Positions 51,681-61,696 of a DNA stretch of 64,000 bases are shown here, in pieces. Location: contig JARHVA010002684.1 of assembly GCA_037957365.1 (NCBI GenBank), forward strand, positions 806,001-870,000, in the 5' to 3' direction. The notes under the pieces are model-generated. The model worked only from the letters and a program-made list of their open reading frames with translations. It ran no database searches and was not told the DNA's origin. Positions within the stretch are counted from its first letter, which is position 1. Every line of letters begins with the position of its first letter. Source of the DNA: Torreya grandis (taxonomy: Eukaryota; Streptophyta; Pinopsida; Cupressales; Taxaceae). A program made the translations under genes and the position numbers.

Positions 51681-52688
51681 TCAAACAAATTTATGCATAT
51701 TAAACACATTCAAAACCGTTTAAGCTCCGGTATTACATATAATTCAAATTTCAATGTCATGATGCATAATGATAAATGCACATAAATTTAAAATCTTTGC
51801 ATATTAAACATATTCAAAACTGCTTAAACTCTAGTAATACACATCATTAAAATTATAAAGTTGTGATGCATCATGAAAAGCATGCATAAAATTTGAATTT
51901 TTAGATCTCAAACACATTCAAAACTGCTTAAGGTTTGTTATTACATATTATTCAAACTTTAAAGTTAAAATGCATCATGAAAAACATACAAATTTTAAAT
52001 CCTTAGATATTAAACAAGTTTTTGGCATTACATATCATTCAAGCTTCAAAGTTGTGATGCATCATATAAAATACACATAAAACTAAAATAATTAGATTTT
52101 AAACATGTTCATGTCCCTTGAGATTCAAAAAAATTTTAAAAAAAATTAAGATTCAATATTACATATCATTTAGATTTCAAAATTATGATGCATTATGTAA
52201 AATACACATAAATTTTGAGTGTTTCAATCTTAAACATGTTCAAAACCATTTAAGTTTCGATATTACATATCATTTAATTTTCAAAGTTATGATATATTAT
52301 GAGAAATGTTCATAAAATTTAAATATTTGGGCCTTAAACACATTCAAAGCCACTTAAACATTGGTATTACATATTGATCATATTTTAAAGTTACAATGCA
52401 TCATGAAAAACATTTATAAAATTAAAAATTTTGCATTTTAAACATGTTCAAAACCACTTAATCTTTAGTATTACATATCATTCAAATTTCAAAACTGTGA
52501 TGCATCATGAAAGATATGTATAAAGTTTAAATCTTTGGATCTTAAACACATTCAAAACTAATTACATATCATTCAAATTTTAAAGTTGTGATGCATCATA
52601 ACAAATATGCATAAAGTTTGAATCTTTGGATCTTAAATATTTTTAAAACCACTTAAGTTTAAGTATTACATATCATTTAAAGTAATTT
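51681..52688 (+). repeat. Outlying block of the 104-bp satellite
   Basis: About ten A-type monomers (GTTGTGATGCATCATGAAAA), somewhat diverged, lying between repeat copies A and D. Confidence 0.9.
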
Positions 52689-52985
52689 TTTTCTATGACC
52701 ACCTTCACCATTATTTTCCTCTGACATTTGACTACCATTAAATAAGTTTTGGAGAGAAAAGAGCATGATTTAGCCCTATGAAATTAATCCTAAAAATTAT
52801 TGTGCAAGTTGGTTTAGTCACACATCATATCACTCTCTTGAAAAAACCTCACTGAGACCTTGAAACAATTTGACACTTGAAACAATGATAATCAAATTAA
52901 TATTACTAAGGCATGACTCTCGACAAGACCACTTGAAAGTTTTAAACTGGAGGGGGTGACAAATTTGCCTTGGATTCAAATAGTC
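52689..52985 (-). repeat. Dispersed repeat family, copy D (partial, inverted)
   Basis: The reverse complement aligns with the first part of copy A: AGTGTCAAATTGTTTCAAGG, ATCATGCTCTTTTCTC, TAGTCAAATGTCAGAGGAAA, GGTGAAGGTGGTCATAGAAA. Satellite of the same orientation lies on both sides, so this inverted fragment interrupts a satellite block. Confidence 0.8.
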
Positions 52986-53616
52986 AACAAGTATTACATG
53001 TCATTCTAATTTAAAAATTGCAATGCATCATTGAAAACATACATAAATTTAAAATCTTTGGATATTTAACGTGTTCAAAACCACTTCAACTTCAATATTA
53101 CATATCATTTAAATTTTAAAGTTGCAATGCATTGTAATAAATGTGTATAAAATTTGAATCATTGGATCTTAAATACATTCAAAACCTCTTAAGATTTGAT
53201 ATTACATATCATTAAAATTTTAAAGTTGTGATGCATTATGAAAAATATGCATAAAATTTGAATGTTTGGATCTTAAACATGTTCAACACCATTTAAGCTT
53301 CAATATTACATATCATTCAAATTTCAAAAGTGTGATGCATCATAAAAACTCTGCACAATTTTTAATCTTTGGTATTACATGTTATTCAAACTTCAAAATT
53401 ATGATGTATCATGACAAATATATATAAAATTCAAATCTTTGGATCTTAAACATGATCAAAACTACTGAAGCTTTAGTATTACATATCATTCAAACTTCAA
53501 AGTTGTTATTCATCATGACAAATATGCATCAGTTTTCAATCTTTAAATCTTAAAAATATTCAAAACCATTCAATATTTAGTATTACATATCATTTAGATT
53601 TAAAAGTTGCAATGTA
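52986..53616 (+). repeat. Outlying block of the 104-bp satellite
   Basis: About six A-type monomers, continuing the orientation of 51681-52688 after the copy D interruption. It ends at GTTGCAATGTATTG, where repeat copy B begins. Confidence 0.9.
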
Positions 53617-54945
53617 TTGTCCAAATCTTTCTATGCAATATTTTTTAGGAATAATTTTGTAGTGCTACATCATGCTCTTTTCTCTTCAAAATTTATTTGA
53701 TGGTAGTCAAATGTTATGAGAATACAATGGTGAAGATGGTTATAAATAATTATTCATCACTTGAAAATATCGTAGTTATGAAAACTACCTAATATGTAGA
53801 TTTCTATGTATTGCAAGGTGTTAAATCAGCGTATGCACCACTTTTTAAATACTATTTTGCAGAACCAAATAAATTCCAACCAGTTTTAATTTTTATATAA
53901 TGGTATCCAAATGCGAGAATAATGTGTTGTTAAAAAAATTCATAATAAATTAAGTCCCATATGCAAAATGTGCAAAGTTATAAATTAGCTTCTGAGTTGA
54001 TGTTCACATAGTCAATTTTATGGGGTCTCTAATTTTCAAATCTAAAGAGTGCACACATTTCAAGCTCATTTTTTTAAAAATAAAGGAGGTAAAATTTTGT
54101 TCAAATTTATCATGGTGATAGCTAAATTTTGTTATATTGAACTAAAAAATATAATGCACACAGATTAGATATAATGTATAAAATATGCATCTATACAAAT
54201 CAACTTCTATGTTGATTCTTACTTAGTCATTTTCTGAATCTCCTAGTTGCTATATCTATCCAGTGAACACTTTTAAATCCTATTTGTATAGGAGAAAATG
54301 AATTCTAAATTAGATGAAATTTTGTATGAATGTACTTAGATGGCAAGATAAGGTAATAAACTTGATTTTGTATCTATTAGAGTTTTCAGTGAAAAGTTAT
54401 GATGGTGCAAAGTGACCCTCTTGGGAAGATTTATTACTCAGTCAACTTTTCACTAAAAAACACTAAGAGGGTAGGTCATACTGATTAATCTAATTATTTC
54501 AAAAAGTTAAAAATACCCTTTTGAATGTATATTCAAGATATTTTTGTAAATATAATATATGATAGGTTTTGCTCATATCTTGCTCTATGATTTTTCATAT
54601 TTTGAAGGTGTTGATGTGACTGTGTATGATTATATATTGTTTTTTAATCCATATCTTTCGATCTATAACTCCATTTTTGATATCATTAGTTCTGTTGGAA
54701 AGCTAATTTCTTCCACTTTATAATTGATATTGATTTGAAATTTAAAAAATGTATATTTAAAATTAGTCTATATCAAAGCTGAAATAGTGGTTTTTGGCTC
54801 TCAAAAATCCTTTCTAGGCTATGTTGCGAGCAAAGCTTCAAGTTACAGGTCTAATGGAGTTAAAAATGGTTGTAAAAGTGTTTTACAATTCATTTCTCAT
54901 CAATGGAGGTTGAATAAGGTAATCAAAGTCACCCTCAATCTCTCT
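53617..54945 (+). repeat. Dispersed repeat family, copy B
   Basis: Collinear with copy A from ATATTTTTTAGGAATAATTT to GTTGAATAAGGTAATCAAAG. It keeps a segment reduced in A (CCATATCTTTCGATCTATAA, TCTGTTGGAAAGCTAATTTC). It lacks about 100 bp or more at the left relative to A. Unlike A and C, it is not followed by satellite. Confidence 0.8.
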
Positions 54946-55207
54946 AGGCATTAAATGCTAAGATGACAAACCATCATGTTGGGTTTTGTTCATTGATTCT
55001 AACTCTAGTGTTGAAGTCTATCCCAAAAATCTATCACATTGGCCATACCACATGAGTTAGGTCTCATGTACTCACCCGAAGGATTCAACAAAAGTCCAAT
55101 TTATGAAGGTTTTGTAACATAGTAATGTATATTTGTAGGTCTTTCATTATGCACCCCTAAGCAAGGATTATTTAATAATACAAATATATTCCTCTTCTTC
55201 TAGATGT
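54946..55207. other. Unassigned spacer (LINE target region)
   Basis: Short non-coding sequence between repeat copy B and the LINE insertion. Nothing recognised. Confidence 0.6.
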
Positions 55208-55950
55208 AACTATTACTATTACAACCCGTGGAAGCTCCGGCTGTTCCTAAGAAGGAGGATAGTATCCACTCTGTGCCATTGGTTGAGGAGGATTCTTTGG
55301 TGAAAAATTCTATTGAAGTTCCTGCGAAGGCTGGGATTAGTGAGCTATCTGAGCCAGTGGTTGAGGTGGCATTGGTCTCTTCCCCTATTTTGGAGGATCC
55401 TCCTAGGACTCAAACTTTGTCAGGTTCTCACAAAGAATATGTTGCGGCATCCGTGGCCCCTGGGTTCCATTGATCACCGTCTTTTGTGGCATGGGTTGCT
55501 GAGGCAGCAAAGTTAGAAGATGGATGGACAGTAGTTAAGAGGAAGAAGTCTAAGCCTTTGGTCCCCCCTCTAGATATGAATCTTCGGTCGTACCAAAAAA
55601 AAAAAAAAAAACTCATTTCAAAAGGAAAATCTAATGTTCCTTCTTACTGACTGGTTTTTTTGGGTCAGTAAAATGGGTGCTTTACCGATTTGCTGCTTAC
55701 CGATTTGAGAGGTTTTTCAGGTTGCTGATCCAGTCTGTAAAATTTTCGTTCAGTGTTTTGAGTGCAGTTTTATCTGGTCATATCTGCTGGTAACAAGTCC
55801 CTGTAAAACTTGGTTTAATTATTATACTGGTTACAAGTTCTTTTAAAACCCTGGTCGGGCTTTATGGTTTATCTTTCTTTTTGATGTAGAGAGTTTCGAG
55901 GCCCCTTCAAACCCTGCTTTTACCTTAATCTAAAACTATTACTATTACAA
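55208..55950 (+). mobile_element. 5'-truncated LINE with 17-bp target duplication
   Basis: Perfect direct repeats AACTATTACTATTACAA at 55208-55224 and 55934-55950 bracket a 709-bp insert of clearly different, more GC-rich composition. The insert starts inside a reading frame and ends with a 3' tail (GGGCTTTATGG..., GAGGCCCCTTCAAACCCTGC) without a gene of its own. This is the usual form of a 5'-truncated non-LTR retrotransposon. There is no long poly-A tail at the 3' end, only TAATCTAAAA, so a retroposed transcript is an alternative. The target repeats make the insertion itself well supported. Confidence 0.8.
55228..55650 (+). pseudogene. C-terminal part of a LINE ORF1-like protein
   Basis: The frame runs from the insert's first bases to a TGA at 55648, with one internal TGA at 55471 (…VAPGFH* then SPSFVAWVAEA), probably a former CGA. 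It is rich in Pro, Val, Glu and Ser, and its end has EDGWTVVKRKKSKPLVPPLD, a Trp plus basic segment like those near the end of the first ORF in plant LINEs. A run of 17 A's (55595-55611) lies within the frame and encodes a Lys stretch. It has no true start codon, consistent with 5' truncation. Such proteins bind element RNA; this one is broken. Confidence 0.5.
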
Positions 55951-56879
55951 GGATCACCATTATTATCTAACAGTAGTGACTCAGAAAATGAAAATATACC
56001 ATTAACAAAATATAGAAATAAACCATATCCATCTCTATCACTTAGTGTATTTCATCATTCATAACACAATTTAGTAAAAGTTGATATCCCATTAGATGCT
56101 TATTGAATTACAAAGCAAAGCTATATTATCTATTCTCCAAAATGACCATCATCATAAATGATTTCAATAGGGGTATTTATACATGTTTCTCTCTAACCAA
56201 GTGTTACTTATCATTAATTCAATAGAAAATGATGCATGGAATCCTAATAGATTGAGAGTTCTGGTACTTTACAATAAGTTCTTCTTAAGGACCCAGGGCC
56301 CTGTGCTCCTAGATCCTTGCTCTATGTTATATACTAATAGTCATGTGTTCCATTCCTAATGGGCTTATAAAAAACCTCTAAATAAAATGGTTGAAGTATC
56401 CTTATATGAATCATTATTCTAACTATTCCCACTTTCTCCACATTCCACTTACCATGCACTCTACTTCCCACATGCTCCCCTAGTCTTCTACTTTTGTTTC
56501 AAGACCTACATTCTCGATTTCCTTGTCATGTTCTCTTTTGACTGGGTCCTCTCATGCTAGTTCTCTTGCACTATTATCCTCTTGTGCCGAAAAATCCTAT
56601 ACCATGATGTTTCTATGCCTACCAGTTATACACCATGGTCCTCCTACATTATGGTCCTTCCACATCATGTTAGTCTTGTACCAAAATGGGACAATGGTCT
56701 TTCCACACCATGCTAGTCCCATTCATAAAAATGGGATAGTACTTAGTCAAAATTTAAGGGGCAACATCACCCCACACTAGTCCCTTAGTCCATCTTGGAC
56801 TAAACAATACTAGCATCTTCCAAAAATTTTAGCCCTTTCTACTTAAGTTCCTTCTTCAGACCATTCTAATAAGACAATG
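55951..56879. other. Unassigned, with a degenerate short repeat
   Basis: No convincing gene. At about 56595-56740 a degenerate repeat is visible in which phrases like ACCATGGTCCTCC, ATTATGGTCCTTCCACATCA, AATGGTCTTTCCACACCA and ATGCTAGTCCCATTCATAAA recur. On the minus strand this resembles LTR sequence, but no pair was found. Confidence 0.4.
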
Positions 56880-58390
56880 CATCAAGAACTTTGATACTTA
56901 TCCCTTCAATGGCCTCTTTTGAATCTTTCAACTCCTTAGATTGGGTTAGAGTTTGAGTCATTTTTACCTATTCATCCATAACTATGTTAACTTCTTTCTG
57001 GATGTTTGTTACTATAGAGACCTCCTTATCAATCCTCAAAGGGTGGAAAACATCATATTTAGTTGTTGATAATGGTTATTAATAACATTATCCCTCATCT
57101 TTACATGATTAAATGTTTTTACATGCTTGGCCTCTAAGACCATCAAGAATGGGGATAATTTCACCAACTCTCTCCAAGGCATGCTTGCAAACATCAACTG
57201 CCATGGTAAACTATTTAATTTCCTTCCCCTCATTGCTTGGTACGGGTCATTACTTACATTTCTTGAACAACAATTCAACTAGGATCTCTAATTTTTTGAT
57301 GGCATCCCCATCTAGTGGTATGCCATTTACAAGTGTCAGATCTTCCTTCAAAATTATTTTATAGAGAGTTAAAATCTTTACTTTTGCCTTGGTATCCTCT
57401 TAGATATTTTGTTTCAAAGATGCTACTTCCTCATTGAGCACTTGATTTTTTGCAAGTGTTTTATTGTACATGCCCACTACCTTGGCATGTTTTATTTCTA
57501 TCATGCGTGCATTAGAATTTGATAACATATTTTGCTGCATTATTTCTATGTCAAGTTTCAAAAATGTGATGATAGCTATCAATGGGGTGAGCTTCTATGG
57601 ATCAACCCTCATTGAATTTAGTAGCACTAGAGCATTATACCTAAGGAGATGATATCGAATAGGAGCTCAAACTCATGCTCCTAATTATACATGTCATGTA
57701 AGAAGGCCATCTATTTTTTGGTCTTAGGAGTTCCTTCCTTGGGATAGAAGTGTGGCCAAAGATAAAGTTGTCATCCTCTATGCTAAACTGGTAATATTCA
57801 CAAATAGTGATTGTCATTCTTACATCTTCCTTTCCTAATTCAACTAGTCCCTTCCCCTTATTGTGGTCCCTTTCTATCTCAATCTCCTACTGGCTACCAG
57901 TGGCCATCTCACTTTCTTCCATATAATCCTCCTCATTTTTCTCTATCTCAACATCAAGTAGGGAGTCATGAGACCTATCCTTCTCTTGCACCAAGGAGGG
58001 AGTCTTCTCAGAATCTGATCCTGATCTATGGATTTTACTTGAGGGAACTCCTATTGGGGTGCTTATCTTGGATGTGGCTATTAATTAGCTCTTATATTAG
58101 TCCTAAGGGAAGATGGAGGTGGAAAAAGTGGGCGTGAAGGTGGGAGTGGAGGTGGAGAAACTAGTGGAGAAAGAGGGGGAGTGGGTTGATGAGATGAAGC
58201 GTTAGGGATAGATGAGTGTCAAAGAGTAGAATGATAAGGAGATGGAGAAATGTGAGGTGACGGTGGGAGTGAAGTGTGAGGAAGGGATGGAGATGTTCAA
58301 GGTGGTGAAGGTGAAGAGCAAAGTGGAGGTAGATCTGAAAAAGGTCAAGAAGAGGTGGGTTTAGAGGGTTATGCCTCTACCATCATTTGC
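56880..58390 (-). pseudogene. Decayed proline-rich / coiled-coil reading frame
   Basis: Read on the minus strand the region makes sense as one broken protein. First comes a Pro/Ser-rich part (about 58360-58085) with HQPTPPLSPLVSPPPLPPSR and PLFPPPSSLR. Then an acidic part with SGSDSEKTPSLVQEKDRSHD, DVEIEKNEEDYMEESE and GKEDVRMTITICEYYQF. Then helical, heptad-like parts with MLSNSNARMIEIKHAKVVGM, LNEEVASLKQNI, EDTKAKVKILTLYKIILKED, GDAIKKLEILVELLFKKCK, FTMAVDVCKHALERVGEIIP and HPLRIDKEVSIVTNIQKEVN. Frames shift between these parts and several TGA/TAG stops look like decayed CGA/CAG. I do not recognise the family. It may be an accessory or Gag-like ORF of a plant LTR element, or a dead host gene. 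It has no visible promoter and sits between LINE and satellite. Confidence 0.45.
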
Positions 58391-58439
58391 TTTTTTTGGA
58401 GGGCTTGATGCCTACTCAAAATTATAATTTATATTGGTC

Positions 58440-59372
58440 TTTTATTCCTTAAGTGGTTTTGAAGGTGTTTGAAATTTAAAGATTTGAACTTTATGCATAT
58501 TTTTCATGATGTATCACAACTTTAAATTTTGAATGATATATACTATTGAAGCTTGAGTGGTTTTGAATATATTTAAAATTTAAATATTTGAACTTTATGC
58601 ATGTTTTTCATGATGCATCATAGCTTTGAATTTTTAATGATATGTAATACCAAAGCTTAAGAAGTGTGAATGTGTTTAAAATCTTCAAATATAAACGTTA
58701 TGAGCATTAATTATAATGCTTGTAACTTTCAAGTTTTAATGATATGTAATACATAAGCTTAAGCAATATGAACGTGTTTAAGATTAAAATATTTGAATTT
58801 TATGTGTATTTCGTACAATGCATCACAACTTTAAAGTTTGAATGATATGTAATACCAAATTTTAAACAAGTTTTAACGTGTTTAATATCCAATGATTTAA
58901 AATTTGTGTGTTTCTCATTATAAATCATAACTTTGAAATTTAAATAATATGTAATATCAAAGCTTAAGTAGTTTTGAACATTTTTGAAATCCAAATATTT
59001 CAATTTTTAGCGTGTTTTTCATTATGCAACATAGATTTGAAGTTTGAATGATGCGTTATACTATAGCTTTAATAGTTTTGAATATATTTAAGATCTAAAT
59101 ATTTTTAAATTATGTGTTTTTCTCATTATGCATCACAACTTTGAAATTTGAATTATATGTAATACCAAATTTTAAGCAATTTTGAATGTGTTTAAAATCC
59201 AGAGATACAAACTTTGAAATTTGAATTATATCTAACACCAAAGCTTAATTGGTTTTAAACATGTTTAATATTTAAATATTCAAACTTTATGCACGTTTCT
59301 CATAATGCATTATAACTTCGAAATTTAAATATTTTAATACCAAAGATTAAGCAATTTCAAATGTGTTTGAGG
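58440..59372 (-). repeat. Outlying block of the 104-bp satellite
   Basis: About nine B-type monomers (TTTTTCATGATGCATCATAG, GATATGTAATACCAAAGCTT), ending where repeat copy C begins near GTGTTTGAGGTTAATG. Confidence 0.9.
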
Positions 59373-60088
59373 TTAATGTTGATTATCTTATCAACTTCCA
59401 TTGATTAGTAATGACCTACAAAACACTGTTACAACCATTTATAACTCCATTAGATCTATAATTTGAAGTTTTGCTCACAGCATAGCCTAGAAAAACTTTT
59501 TTGAGGGCCAATAACAATCATTTCAATCGTGAAAATATTGCAGTCATAAAAACTACCTAATGCACAAATCTCTATGTATTTAAAAGTGTCAAATCATCAT
59601 GTGCAACACTTTTCAAACACTATTTCATAGAACCAAATAAATTCTAATCACCTTTAATTTTTAACATTATGGTATTCAAATGTGAGAATAATGTGTAGGT
59701 CAAAACATATGTAAAATATTAACTCCCATGTGTAAAATGCATAAGGTTAAATTGGTTTGTTTATCGTTTTTAAATTTAATCAATGTGCACATTTCAAACT
59801 CATTTTTGTAGTGGTAAAGAAGATTAAATTTTATTCAAATTTATCATGGTGATAGATAAATGTCATTAGAGTGTAATGGTAAAGATAATGCACACATATT
59901 AGTTATCAAAATTAGTTTCTACAGTAATTTTAACTTGGTCATATTTTGTATCTCTCAATTCTAAATCTGCCTAATCAATAGTTTTGAATACCATTTGTGT
60001 AGGAGTAAATGAAGTATAAATTACTTTAACCTTTATATGATTATACCCAAATTGCATGATAAATAAATGCACTTAATTTCATAGTTAT
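59373..60088 (+). repeat. Dispersed repeat family, copy C (rearranged)
   Basis: Two parts. About 59373-59525 is the 3' tail of the family in inverted orientation (its reverse complement gives GTTGATAAGATAATCAAC and CTATGCTGTGAGCAAAACTT). About 59526-60088 is the family's middle in forward orientation (GAAAATATTGCAGTCATAAA, CAACACTTTTCAAACACTAT, ATGATTATACCCAAATTGCA). The tail end again meets satellite, and the other end meets the gypsy RT relic at about 60089. The inverted tail makes this a fold-back derivative. Confidence 0.75.
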
Positions 60089-61436
60089 TGAAATATAATA
60101 TCCATGGCATGTTTTAAGGTAACACCCACATTGATTAAGATAAATGACATCTTTTTGTATGAAAATGTACCACACTTTATTGTGAATGATGTCTTGATCC
60201 AATCCTCATAGTTGACCATTACCTAATTATAGCTCAAGTAACCATCAATAAATGACATAATTTGAGAGGCACTATATATAAGACTTCATCTAGTGAAGGC
60301 AGTGGGTAGTTATCCTTTTCTGAAACTTTGTTCAAGTTGTAAAAATACACACAAAGCTATATTTCTCCATTCTTCTTATGAATTGACACCAAATTAACCA
60401 CCCACATGAAATGCTTGATAGGAAAGATGATTATTTATAAGATTCATTTATACACTTCCTTGAATATAAGTGGCTCTAATAACGGATTCACCTATCTTTG
60501 CCTCCGATGGAATGGTTTGACTCTTAACTTGAGAGGATTGGTATGCATGAGAATAGAAGTGTTGAACACATTTAGGTCTTCATAGATACATTATATATCC
60601 TATTTTATGTCTTTGAGGGATTAAACCAACCCCTTTTTCTCCTTTTTTGTACACCTCATGCCTCGAAGCATGTATTTTGATTCATTTCCATTGCCTAGAT
60701 TGTAATGTTGGTGTAACATACATTTAACAGGGGCTAGTTTATATTTTTCACCTTAGTAGTCCATGTAAAATAACCCTTCAAGAATGACCATGCCCTTAGG
60801 TATACTTTAGGTTTTCAAATTTATCACACATTATTTATCTAGTTAAAACTCTTTTACGTCATCTTCATCTATAATCTGACTTTTGAATAAATTTCTATTG
60901 GTGATGAAACTTCAAGAATGACCATGCCCTTAGGTATACTTTAGGTTTTCAAATTTATCACACATTATTTATCTAGTTAAAACTCTTTTATGTCATCTTC
61001 ATCTATAATCTGACTTTTGAATAAATTTCTATTGGTGATGAAATCTATGATATGTTGATCATCATTGAATACATATAAATTCATAATATTATTAGGAACA
61101 TAAGGAGTAAAGACTAACTCTAATGATAGCCTTCTCATTTTAGAGTTAATATAGGTTCTAGAGTACTTGTAACTATTTTCAATGCATCCACGATATATCT
61201 TTTCTATGAGGTATCATTTTAATATTGAATGCATCAAAACACTCTATCAAACTCCGTACTCAATTGTGGTATCTGAATAAATTGTTGTCATTAAAAGTGT
61301 ATGGAATTCTCACTTGTTTAATCACTTTTCGGTTCTTGAATTTCTTATTTAGAGAAAATTAGAGATCATGAACTAGTGCTTCATATTCAACTACATTATT
61401 CATGTAAGTAAATTATAGGAGAAATGTGGATAATTA
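60089..61436 (-). pseudogene. Ty3/gypsy pol relic: RNase H-like segment, linker, RT
   Basis: Reading the minus strand from 61436 downward: an RNase H-like segment (NNVVEYEALVHDL near 61400, LIECFDAFNIKMIPHRKDI) comes first. A linker follows, with FTPYVPNNIMNLYVFNDDQH and IPKGMVILEGLF. Then comes the pre-RT motif YEDLNVFNTSILMHTNPLK near 60590-60530. RT itself follows: WVVNLVSIHKKNGEI, LCVYFYNLNKVSEKDNYPLP, SLDEVL, then, one frame over, FIDGYLSYN, CGTFSYKKMSF and NVGVTLKHAMDIIF. RT stops before the YxDD catalytic box, at the junction with repeat copy C. Stops include GEI* and SYN*V (probable CAG to TAG). Family motifs are unmistakable, but the RNase H-like part lies before RT rather than after it. 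It is not clearly part of the element at 44-50 kb. Confidence 0.85.
60776..61043. repeat. 134-bp tandem duplication in gypsy linker
   Basis: Two nearly identical copies (60776-60909 and 60910-61043) start CTTCAAGAATGACCATGCCC and differ visibly at one or two bases (TTTTACGTC versus TTTTATGTC). They duplicate part of the linker between the RNase H-like segment and RT. The length is not a multiple of three, so it arose in an already dead copy or killed it. Confidence 0.95.
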
Positions 61437-61495
61437 TGACTTCAAAACCTCATGGGTTAATGAGATAAAAATTGGAATCAGTCACAAGAAAACAT

Positions 61496-61605
61496 AGACC
61501 GACATCGGTCAGGGAACCGACGTCGGCGGTCTAACAAAGACTAACGTCGATTGGCGGTCAGGTAGAACTGACGTCGGACAAGTACAGATAGAAAGATGAC
61601 CGAGA
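61496..61605. promoter_or_regulatory. Cluster of CCGACRTCGG-like motifs (left)
   Basis: A GC-rich island in AT-rich surroundings. It holds ACCGACATCGGTC (61498-61510), the perfect palindrome CCGACGTCGG (61517-61526), then ACGTCGATTGGCGGTCAGG, CTGACGTCGG and GAGATCGATCACTGAC. The same motifs recur in the 3' LTR candidate at 63452-63536. It may be remnant LTR enhancer sequence of the copia element beside it; GACGTC is a core bound by plant bZIP factors, but binding here is inference. Confidence 0.4.
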
Positions 61606-61696
61606 TCGATCACTGACAAAAAATTTGGATGGACAGCAAGCTGTGGATGAGTCTCAAACACACATAAGAGGACTTAAAAGGTAAGTAAACCTCCAA

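Noticed and set aside
54970..55090. Resemblance between this stretch and 63900-64000
   Set aside because: Only short phrases are shared (GTGTTGAAGTCTAT); too weak to call a repeat pair without an alignment.
56523..56780. 85-codon plus-strand open frame
   Set aside because: It follows a degenerate short repeat (TGGTCCTTCCACA-like phrases); no domain or codon signal.
57113..58137. Plus-strand open frames opposite the decayed coiled-coil region
   Set aside because: They are shadows of the minus-strand frame, which shows the structured, family-like composition.
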